From contig DZCQ01000007.1 in assembly GCA_022730285.1 (NCBI GenBank), positions 1 to 34,037 of the forward strand: a stretch of 34,037 nt of DNA, read 5' to 3'. The notes below the pieces were generated by a model, which worked only from the letters and a program-made list of their open reading frames with translations, had not been told where the DNA came from and ran no database searches. Source of the DNA: Flavobacterium psychrophilum. Its GTDB lineage: Bacteria; Bacteroidota; Bacteroidia; Flavobacteriales; Flavobacteriaceae. Shown in pieces: positions 8,377 to 15,524 of the stretch; position 1 is the first letter of the stretch, and every line of letters starts with the position of its first letter. The position numbers and the translations under genes are program-made.

Positions 8377-9270
8377 ATGAAAAAAATAATTGTTCTACTT
8401 ACAGTTCTATACACAAGTTTTGTAACATTTGCACAAGACTTTCAAGGAGTTGCAATATACGAATCTAAAACTAGCACAGCAGATTTCAAATCCAGAATGG
8501 ATTCTAACAAAGACGTAACTCCAGAGATGCGAAAAATGTTTGAAGAACGAATGAAATCTATGTTCGAAAAAACATTTGTTCTTAATTTTGACAAAAACAC
8601 TTCCATATACAAAGAAGAAGAAAAGCTAGAAGCTCCAGGCACTCAAAATAATGGCATGCGAGTAATGAATTCTTTTATGGGTGGTGGTGGCACACATTTC
8701 AAAAATATTAAAGATAAAACGTTTGCCATAGACAAAGAAATGATGGGTAAGGAATTTTTAATACAAGATTCTCTCCCTAAAATAACATGGAAACTAGAAC
8801 AAGAAACCAAAGAAATAGGTGGCTATTTATGCTTTAAAGCTACTGCAAAACAAAAGGCAAGCCAATCAGACTTCCGAAACTTCAAAATGAAAAAAGAGGA
8901 AGATAAAAAGGAAGCTAGTAGCACAGAAAAATCAAAAACAAATATGATGAACGAAGGAGAAATACCAAAAGAGATAGAAATAATTGCTTGGTACACTCCC
9001 GAAATTCCCGTTAGCAATGGACCAGAAAATTACCAAGGACTTCCAGGGCTAATACTAGAAGTAAGTGCTGGAAAAACAACATTATTATGCTCTAAAATTA
9101 CACTCAATTTAAAAGACAAAAAAGAGATAAAAGCTCCCACCAAAGGCAAAGTAGTAACGGAAAAAGAATATGACGAAATTGTGTCGAAAAAAATGGAAGA
9201 ATTCCGTCAAATGAATCAAAATCAAAATAGAGGTAGTGGTGGTGGAATGCAAATAAGAATGGGAAACTAA
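8377..9270 (+). CDS. GLPGLI family exported protein
   Basis: This 297-residue protein belongs to the GLPGLI family, named for the motif present exactly at residues 221-226, within YQGLPGLILEV. A signal peptide covers residues 1-19 (ending TFAQ). The family is restricted to Bacteroidetes, has no known function and is typically encoded beside a TonB-type outer-membrane barrel, as here (10 bases to the next gene). A lysine/glutamate-rich insert (about 168-195) and a glycine/arginine/asparagine-rich tail (about 282-297) are low-complexity. The second in-frame-looking ATG at 8369 runs immediately to a stop, so 8377 is the start. Confidence 0.93.
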   Translation: MKKIIVLLTVLYTSFVTFAQDFQGVAIYESKTSTADFKSRMDSNKDVTPEMRKMFEERMKSMFEKTFVLNFDKNTSIYKEEEKLEAPGTQNNGMRVMNSFMGGGGTHFKNIKDKTFAIDKEMMGKEFLIQDSLPKITWKLEQETKEIGGYLCFKATAKQKASQSDFRNFKMKKEEDKKEASSTEKSKTNMMNEGEIPKEIEIIAWYTPEIPVSNGPENYQGLPGLILEVSAGKTTLLCSKITLNLKDKKEIKAPTKGKVVTEKEYDEIVSKKMEEFRQMNQNQNRGSGGGMQIRMGN

Positions 9271-9280
9271 AAGTCGAAAA

Positions 9281-11989
9281 ATGAATAAAATTATTGTAAT
9301 TACAACTCTATTAATTTCTTACATTGGTTTTTCTCAAACCATAAAATTTGATGGAATTGTAAAAGACACTTTAAACACACCGCTAGAAATGGCAAATGTT
9401 ATGGCGGTAAATCAGGCTACAAAAGCCGTAGATTCTTATTCCATTACAAACGACAAAGGAAAGTTTCAGCTTTTTTTAAAAACAAATGCCACATACAATA
9501 TTCGGATTTCATTTTTAGGTCTTCAAACAAAAAATTTGACGGTTTCTACCAAAGACATCAACATTACACAAAACATCACTCTAAACAACGATGCAACGCA
9601 GCTGGCTGGAGTAGAAATAGTACGAGAAATGCCAGTTTCTATTAAAGGTGACACTATTATTTACAACGCGGATTCTTTTAAAACAGGAACCGAACGAAAA
9701 TTAGAAGACGTGCTTAAAAAACTGCCTGGCGTATCTGTTAATGCGGACGGAGAAGTGGAGGTTGAGGGTAAAAAAGTACAAAAACTAATGGTAGAGGGTA
9801 AAGACTTTTTTGATGGAGACACAAAACTCGGTGTTAAAAATATTCCCGCCGATGCAATAGATAAAGTTCAGGTGCTTCGAAATTATAACGAAATTGGTGC
9901 CTTAAAAGGATTAGAAAACAACGAGGAAAGCGTTGCAATGAATATTAAACTAAAAGAAGGTAAAAAAAACTTTTGGTTTGGAGATATTTCGGCTGGAGTT
10001 GGTGTAGGACATACCGATAGTCGTTATGAAATTAATCCTAAATTATTTTACTACAATCCTAAATACAGCATTAATTTATTAGGGAATTTTAATAATATTG
10101 GAGAGCTCCCATTTACCATACAAGACTATTTTAAGTTTACTGGAGGTTTTAAAAACATGATGAAAAAGGGAGGTACTAGCTTTAACATTTCTTCTAATGA
10201 TTTAGGAATTTCGTTGTTGCGAAACAATCGAGCAAAGGAAATAGAAACTAAATTTGGAGCAACTAATTTTTCGTATAATCCTACAAAATATCTAACAATT
10301 TCGGGCTTTATTATACAATCGGAATCTAAAACCGATTTGGAGACCAATACACAAACTTCGTTTTTAGGGAATAATACAAATACAATTATCAGTACCGAGG
10401 AAAAAACGGAAAACAGCAACCAAAAAAGCTATTTAGGACTATATAAACTAAGTGGTACATACAAGCCAAACGCAAATTTGCAGATAGATTACGATATGCT
10501 TGCAAAAAAATCGGATCAAAAAGAAGATTTAACAGCTATACAAGAGGTGTTTGATGCAAATAATAATTTTATAAATAGTCAAAATATTAACACCACCAAA
10601 AAGCAAAATCCATTAAGTATTAATCAGAATTTTAACTTGTACTATACACAAAGCAATAAAAATGTTTTTGCCACCGAAATACAGCATTTGTTTCAAGAAG
10701 AAAGCCCTGTTTATAATGCAAATTTAAACAATATTCCATTTTTTTTAACGGGCTATATTTTTGGTCAAAATAGAAACAAAATTGCACAAGACAGATTTGT
10801 AAAAACGGCAAAATACGACATTAAAACAGATTATTATTATATGTTAAATTCCAAAAGCAATCTAAATTTAACTGTCGGATTTACTAATTCTCTACAAAAT
10901 TTTGATTCCTCTATTTTTCAAACTTTAGATAATAATTCTTTCAATTATTTAGTAGCTCCAGAAAACAACAACAATGTAAACTATCATTTTACAGATGCTT
11001 TTATTGGATTACATTACAAGTTTTTGACAGGGAAGTTTACATTTAATCCGGGGTTTTCGGCTCATCAATACCAAACAGAAAACACACAATTAGGAATAGT
11101 AACTTCTGCTAATTTTACTAGAATTCTACCCGATATATATACTTTATATCAAATAAAAAAAGCAGAAACACTAACCTATAACTATGCTGTAACAACTGAT
11201 TTTACAGATATAACCAAACTTGCCGAAGGTTCTGTTTTTTCTAACTATAATTCCCTTTTTAAAGGAAATAGAAATTTAGAAAATGCCTTAATGCAAACAC
11301 ATTCTTTGCGTTATTTTAAATACAATATGTTTAATTTTGAGAATATTTTTGCAAATATTTCGTATTCTAAAAAAGTAAATGCCGTTAAAAATTCTTTTAC
11401 TTTGGCAGGAATCAATCAGATGAGTACGGCTATCAATTCTAACTTTGCCGATGAAGTGATTAATGGAGCAGCAAACTATGGAAGATCCTTTTTGTTAAAC
11501 TACAAAGCATCTTTAACCATTGCTGGAAATTGGTCTAAATTTAACAATATTCAAAACAATTTACCGCAAACTACGGAGAGTTTTACGCAAAACTATACAG
11601 TAAAAGCATCTACGAATTACAAGGAATTACCAAATATTGAAGTAGCATATAATTATTTAATAAATGATTATCAAAACACTAGATTTTATACTAAAAAACC
11701 TTCTGTTAAGCTAGATTATTATTTTTTGAATAGCTTTTCATTGGTTAGCGAATGCGAATTTTATAATTATACTAATAGCGAAAAAACTATAAACAACAAT
11801 TATTCTCTATTCAGTGCTAGTTTAATATATCAGAAAAAGGACAAACCTTTTGAGTTTAAACTATCCGGAACAAACTTGTTAAACACAAAATTTTTGAACG
11901 ACGATAGTTTTTCACAATTTTCTGCTAGAACTTCGCAATATATTATACAACCTCGTTATCTTATTTTTAGTATAAAATACAATATTTAA
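9281..11989 (+). CDS. Outer-membrane beta-barrel protein, TonB-receptor-like GLPGLI partner
   Basis: This 902-residue protein has a signal peptide (residues 1-18, ending GFSQ). A CarboxypepD_reg-like domain follows (about 20-95, FDGIVKDTLNTPLEMANV). Next is a plug-like domain (about 130-220) containing LPGVSVNADGEVEVEGKKV and FFDGDTKLGVKNIP, then a long barrel rich in alternating aromatic strands. The C terminus is KYNI rather than the more common terminal phenylalanine. It follows the GLPGLI gene by 10 bases and is almost certainly co-transcribed with it. This class is often annotated as outer membrane beta-barrel family protein or TonB-dependent receptor; the cargo is unknown. Confidence 0.9.
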   Translation: MNKIIVITTLLISYIGFSQTIKFDGIVKDTLNTPLEMANVMAVNQATKAVDSYSITNDKGKFQLFLKTNATYNIRISFLGLQTKNLTVSTKDINITQNITLNNDATQLAGVEIVREMPVSIKGDTIIYNADSFKTGTERKLEDVLKKLPGVSVNADGEVEVEGKKVQKLMVEGKDFFDGDTKLGVKNIPADAIDKVQVLRNYNEIGALKGLENNEESVAMNIKLKEGKKNFWFGDISAGVGVGHTDSRYEINPKLFYYNPKYSINLLGNFNNIGELPFTIQDYFKFTGGFKNMMKKGGTSFNISSNDLGISLLRNNRAKEIETKFGATNFSYNPTKYLTISGFIIQSESKTDLETNTQTSFLGNNTNTIISTEEKTENSNQKSYLGLYKLSGTYKPNANLQIDYDMLAKKSDQKEDLTAIQEVFDANNNFINSQNINTTKKQNPLSINQNFNLYYTQSNKNVFATEIQHLFQEESPVYNANLNNIPFFLTGYIFGQNRNKIAQDRFVKTAKYDIKTDYYYMLNSKSNLNLTVGFTNSLQNFDSSIFQTLDNNSFNYLVAPENNNNVNYHFTDAFIGLHYKFLTGKFTFNPGFSAHQYQTENTQLGIVTSANFTRILPDIYTLYQIKKAETLTYNYAVTTDFTDITKLAEGSVFSNYNSLFKGNRNLENALMQTHSLRYFKYNMFNFENIFANISYSKKVNAVKNSFTLAGINQMSTAINSNFADEVINGAANYGRSFLLNYKASLTIAGNWSKFNNIQNNLPQTTESFTQNYTVKASTNYKELPNIEVAYNYLINDYQNTRFYTKKPSVKLDYYFLNSFSLVSECEFYNYTNSEKTINNNYSLFSASLIYQKKDKPFEFKLSGTNLLNTKFLNDDSFSQFSARTSQYIIQPRYLIFSIKYNI

Positions 11990-12012
11990 CAGATTCAACA
12001 TTGTTAATGAAG

Positions 12013-12043
12013 TTGTTTTCGTTAGGCATTTTTTATATCTTTA
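12013..12043 (+). promoter_or_regulatory. Candidate promoter of polyprenyl synthase gene
   Basis: TTG at 12013-12015, then 20 bases, then TATCTTTA (12036-12043), one base off TAnnTTTG. The start codon is 23 bases downstream. Spacing and motif both fit the Bacteroidetes sigma-A pattern. Confidence 0.5.
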
Positions 12044-12066
12044 CAATTCCTTTTTAGCCATTTAAT

Positions 12067-13041
12067 ATGTTATCTACCTCAGAAGTTCAAAAAGCAATAG
12101 ATATGCAATTTCAAGAATTATCCTTGCCTTTGCAACCACAAAATTTATACAAACCCATAAATTATATACTATCTTTGGGGGGGAAAAGAATACGCCCTTT
12201 TATCACATTATTAACTGCCGAAATATTTAATTGCCCGTATCAAAAAGCAATGGCTGCCGCTACTGCTATAGAGCTTTTTCATAACTTTTCGCTTATCCAT
12301 GACGATATTATGGACGATGCCCCTTTGAGACGAGGCAAACAAACAGTTCATGAAAAATGGGACAGAAATACTGGGATTTTATCGGGTGATGCCATGCTAA
12401 TATTAGCATACCAATATTTTGAAACATACGACCCTGAAGTTTTTTTTAAACTCGCGAAACTATTTAGCCAAACAGCCTTACAAGTCTGCGAAGGGCAACA
12501 ATATGATGTGGATTTTGAATTTCGCACAGATGTTACCATTTCGGAATATTTAAAAATGATTGAATATAAAACAGCAGTTTTAGTTGGTGCTGCTATGAAA
12601 ATGGGAGCAATAATTGCTGAAACTTCTCATGAAAATATCGATTTAATATATAATTTTGGGCTGAATTTAGGAATTGCCTTTCAATTACAAGACGATTATT
12701 TAGATGCCTTTGGAAATCCAGAAACCTTTGGAAAACAAGTGGGTGGAGACATTATAGAAAACAAAAAAACTTATTTGTACTTAAAAGCAATAGAGCTTTC
12801 TACAAAGGAAGAAAAAGCACAGTTGCAACATTTATATTCTACTAAATTAACCAATAATACCGCTAAAATAGAAACTACAAAAGCTATTTTTAATTCTTCT
12901 GGTGCTAGCGAAGCTACAAAAAAAGTTATTGAAAAATACACTTTATCTGCTTTCAAAATTTTAGAAAAACTTTCTATCGAAACGGATAAAAGGATAATTT
13001 TAAAGAATTTTGGACAGAATTTAATGACTCGAAAGATTTAA
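12067..13041 (+). CDS. Polyprenyl (all-trans) diphosphate synthase
   Basis: This 324-residue cytoplasmic enzyme condenses isopentenyl diphosphate units onto an allylic starter to make a prenyl diphosphate. Products in flavobacteria are geranylgeranyl or longer chains for carotenoids, menaquinone or other lipids. The N-terminal GGKRIRP motif binds isopentenyl diphosphate. The first aspartate-rich motif is DDIMD (D79, D80, D83) followed by APLRRG, and the second is DDYLD (D209, D210, D213). Length and motifs are complete. Product chain length cannot be decided safely from sequence. It appears to have its own promoter and is followed by a palindromic repeat and a small unknown gene. Confidence 0.94.
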   Translation: MLSTSEVQKAIDMQFQELSLPLQPQNLYKPINYILSLGGKRIRPFITLLTAEIFNCPYQKAMAAATAIELFHNFSLIHDDIMDDAPLRRGKQTVHEKWDRNTGILSGDAMLILAYQYFETYDPEVFFKLAKLFSQTALQVCEGQQYDVDFEFRTDVTISEYLKMIEYKTAVLVGAAMKMGAIIAETSHENIDLIYNFGLNLGIAFQLQDDYLDAFGNPETFGKQVGGDIIENKKTYLYLKAIELSTKEEKAQLQHLYSTKLTNNTAKIETTKAIFNSSGASEATKKVIEKYTLSAFKILEKLSIETDKRIILKNFGQNLMTRKI

Positions 13042-13051
13042 TCTCTTACAC

Positions 13052-13084
13052 AACCCTTTCAGGGTATAAAACCTTGAAAGGTTT
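13052..13084. repeat. 33-bp palindromic repeat, copy A (degenerate)
   Basis: This 33-base imperfect palindrome starts AACCCTTTCAGGG and ends CCTTGAAAGGTTT. It has the same length, AACCCT start and central TATAAAAC/TTTAAAAC core as the two copies at 26699 and 26750, with the arm sequence changed in a partly compensated way (TTTCA against TGAAA). It lies between the polyprenyl synthase stop and the start codon of the next gene, 12 bases away. Confidence 0.75.
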
Positions 13085-13096
13085 AAACAAAGAAAT

Positions 13097-13450
13097 ATGA
13101 GTTTAATTACACCAAAAAATATTGATTCTCTCTTAAACGAAGCCGAAAAAGAATCTTTATATCTCAATTTGATTGAGCAAATCAACAAAGATTTTAATCT
13201 AGCCAATGAAGGAATTGATTTTCCAATGAATGTTTCTCCAGAAGAATTAAAAATCCAATTGCACGAAAAAATCTATCGTTTAATTCAACACAAATTCGCC
13301 GAATATTTGAATTTGCTCTACATCATTGATGTTTCAGAAGAACAAATCAAGAAACTAGACGGCTCTGATTTAGTGACATTATCCGAAAATGTATCCTTTT
13401 TGATATTGAAAAGAGAATGGCAAAAAGTGTGGTTTAGAAAAAATTACTAA
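13097..13450 (+). CDS. Small conserved-looking protein of unknown function
   Basis: This 117-residue soluble protein has no signal peptide or membrane segment. It is rich in leucine, glutamate, lysine and asparagine and is predicted mostly alpha-helical. I recognise no motif or family. It follows the polyprenyl synthase by 55 bases, with the palindromic repeat in between, and converges on the PhoD-like phosphatase (8 bases between stops). The codon use and the long uninterrupted frame match neighbouring genes, which supports a real gene. Confidence 0.75.
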   Translation: MSLITPKNIDSLLNEAEKESLYLNLIEQINKDFNLANEGIDFPMNVSPEELKIQLHEKIYRLIQHKFAEYLNLLYIIDVSEEQIKKLDGSDLVTLSENVSFLILKREWQKVWFRKNY

Positions 13451-13458
13451 AATTGAAA

Positions 13459-14787
13459 TTATTCCAATTCTTTTTTCAAAATAACTTTGTTCCATAATTC
13501 CACTCCATTTTTATCATAAAGAGCTAATTTTAATTGTCTATTTTCTTTATTTCCAGAAAAAGATAATATTCCAAAATCATTCACTGCAAAAACACTTCCT
13601 TCTACTCTATTAAGATTTGTTTCTTGCTGATAAGAGGTTGATGTTCCAGAGGTTAAAGAAGATACTGTCCAATCATACAACGGGTAAGTTCCTACTCTTT
13701 CTTGTTTAGAAAGTTCGGTAAAATGTCTATCGCCTGATAAAAACAAAACTCCTTTAATTTTGTTGGCTTCTATTTCTTGTAATAATTTTGCTTTTTCTTC
13801 CGGATAGGTTGCATAATTCTCAAACCTTGCGGCAGTATTAAGCACTTGCCCACCTATACAAATAATTTTAAAGCTGGCGGAGGAACTGGATAGAGCATCC
13901 ATTAACCATTCTAATTGTGTTTCTCCTAAAAGCACTCTTTTTCCTGTTAATCTATTATTTGGCGATTTAAAAAATCGATTATCTAGCAAAAAAAATTGTG
14001 CATCACCCCAATTAAAAGTAGAATAATTTCCTTCTCTTTGTTCATAATCAGCCCCGTAGGTTTTATTTACCCAAAAGTTTTTAAATTCCTTTTGCGTAAC
14101 ATATTTATTATAAAAACTTCTATCCCCATCATTAGGTCCAAAATCATGGTCGTCCCAAATGGCAAAGTTTTGAGTTCTTGCAAGTAGTGGTTGCATTTCT
14201 TTAATAGAGCGAGAATGTGTATATCGGTGTTGAATTCCTGTTTTACTATCCCAATCAGCTTCTCTTAAATAAATGTTATCTCCACCCCAAAGCATAATAT
14301 CCGGTTTTTTGGTGTTTATAGTTTCAAAAATCGTATAATCGCCACCATATCCTTTTCCTGGTCTGTCAAATTCTGGCTCATTTATATACATACAACTTCC
14401 GAAACCTACTGCAAAATCTGGCGCATCTTCTCGCCATTGCCAAAGTTTTTTAGATGAAAAACTCGTTTCGTAAGGGATTTTTATTTTTTTACCATCAATA
14501 AAAACAGTATAATTGTATTTTTTACCAGGCTTTATTTTATTCAAAATAATATGTGCGGTATAGGCTTCGTTTTCTATAGTAGTATAGTTCTCAGAAGTGA
14601 AAACTTTCGAAGCATCGTCTACTGATGAATATTCAATTTTGACCACTGCACTTTTAGTGGTTTGTAACCAAATAACCGCTTCGGTCATTTCGCAATATCC
14701 AACCATAGGTCCTGATTGAAGAGTGTTTTGCGAAAAAATTGAAATAGAAAATAATAAAAACAAGGTAGTAATAGAAGTTCGTAACAT
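13459..14787 (-). CDS. PhoD-like alkaline phosphatase/phosphodiesterase, exported
   Basis: This 442-residue exported metallophosphatase has a signal peptide at residues 1-19 (ending IFSQ). An N-terminal fibronectin-like strand domain (about 25-110) precedes a PhoD-type catalytic domain. Metal-binding motifs are in order: GFGSCMYI, MLWGGDNIYLRE (GDN in place of the usual GDY), WDDHDFGPNDGD and LSGDRHFTEL. PhoD enzymes release phosphate from mono- and diesters outside the cytoplasm using calcium and iron. It stands as a single minus-strand gene. Two identical 12-base direct repeats lie just upstream of the start codon. The substrate is inferred only at family level. Confidence 0.9.
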   Translation of the reverse strand: MLRTSITTLFLLFSISIFSQNTLQSGPMVGYCEMTEAVIWLQTTKSAVVKIEYSSVDDASKVFTSENYTTIENEAYTAHIILNKIKPGKKYNYTVFIDGKKIKIPYETSFSSKKLWQWREDAPDFAVGFGSCMYINEPEFDRPGKGYGGDYTIFETINTKKPDIMLWGGDNIYLREADWDSKTGIQHRYTHSRSIKEMQPLLARTQNFAIWDDHDFGPNDGDRSFYNKYVTQKEFKNFWVNKTYGADYEQREGNYSTFNWGDAQFFLLDNRFFKSPNNRLTGKRVLLGETQLEWLMDALSSSSASFKIICIGGQVLNTAARFENYATYPEEKAKLLQEIEANKIKGVLFLSGDRHFTELSKQERVGTYPLYDWTVSSLTSGTSTSYQQETNLNRVEGSVFAVNDFGILSFSGNKENRQLKLALYDKNGVELWNKVILKKELE

Positions 14788-14795
14788 GGAAATAA

Positions 14796-14828
14796 AATTT
14801 TAAACAAAGAAATAATAATTTTAAACAA
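14796..14828 (-). promoter_or_regulatory. 12-bp direct repeats upstream of PhoD-like gene
   Basis: AATTTTAAACAA occurs at 14796-14807 and again at 14817-14828, a spacing of exactly 21 bases (two helical turns), ending 8 bases before the start codon. This could be an operator site or simple AT-rich duplication. Confidence 0.3.
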
Positions 14829-14864
14829 GAAACGATAGCTTAAAGTTATTTATTTGTTATTTAT

Positions 14865-15410
14865 TTAAAAATAAACACTAATAAAAGGCATTAGGGCTTG
14901 TGCATACACACCATTATCATTCTTATATAGCACATTATACCTTGCCCCTATTACCGTGCTTGCAACTCGATAACCTGCTCCAACAAAAAGCCCTGTATTC
15001 CAAAAACTACTTTTTGGAAAACCATTTGTCTTCATAAGTACCTCATTAGAAACTAAATTTACTCGTAATTGCTCTAATCCTAAAGACAGTTGTATTTCGT
15101 TAATTGGATTTATTATACCTATAATATTACCACCATATTGGCTGGATCTAAAAAACAAATCATTCTGATTCAAATAGTTGTATTGCAAACCTAATCCAAC
15201 CGAAAAATAGTCGTTAAGTGGATAAATACCAGTGGGAGCTATCGAAATATTAGTAAATCCAGAACCTATATTTAAGCCTATTCCTCCTCCAAACTGGACA
15301 TTTTTCCAAAATTTAGAGTTATTAGATGGCACTACTTTTGTAGAATCTTGGGAAAAAACAGAACTAGTTGCAAAAAGCAAAAAAAATATTTTAAAAAAAG
15401 TATTTTTCAA
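14865..15410 (-). CDS. Small outer-membrane beta-barrel-like protein
   Basis: This 181-residue exported protein has a signal peptide at residues 1-20 (ending VFSQ). The mature part is made of short alternating strands: FGGGIGLNIGSGFTNISIAP, YFSVGLGLQYNYL, IQLSLGLEQLRVN, WNTGLFVGAGYRV and the terminal ALMPFISVYF with a C-terminal phenylalanine. This is the pattern of an eight-stranded outer-membrane barrel. It is divergent from the 2-oxoglutarate dehydrogenase E1 gene. I recall small proteins next to this locus being labelled alpha-ketoglutarate decarboxylase in some flavobacterial genomes. Nothing in the sequence supports that activity, and the label would be an error of neighbourhood. The function is unknown. 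Confidence 0.8.
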   Translation of the reverse strand: MKNTFFKIFFLLFATSSVFSQDSTKVVPSNNSKFWKNVQFGGGIGLNIGSGFTNISIAPTGIYPLNDYFSVGLGLQYNYLNQNDLFFRSSQYGGNIIGIINPINEIQLSLGLEQLRVNLVSNEVLMKTNGFPKSSFWNTGLFVGAGYRVASTVIGARYNVLYKNDNGVYAQALMPFISVYF

Positions 15411-15477
15411 AATTTTGTTTTTTAAATTTCATCTTATAAAAGTAAGAAAAAAACAATTAAATATTATCATAAAACGC

Positions 15478-15485
15478 TATTTTTG
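15478..15485 (+). promoter_or_regulatory. Candidate -7 promoter element for sucA
   Basis: TATTTTTG fits TAnnTTTG and lies 39 bases before the sucA start codon in the divergent gap. No clear -33 TTG is visible at the right distance. Confidence 0.4.
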
Positions 15486-15524
15486 TTATAATTTTACAAT
15501 CTAACAAAACATCAAACAAGTAAT

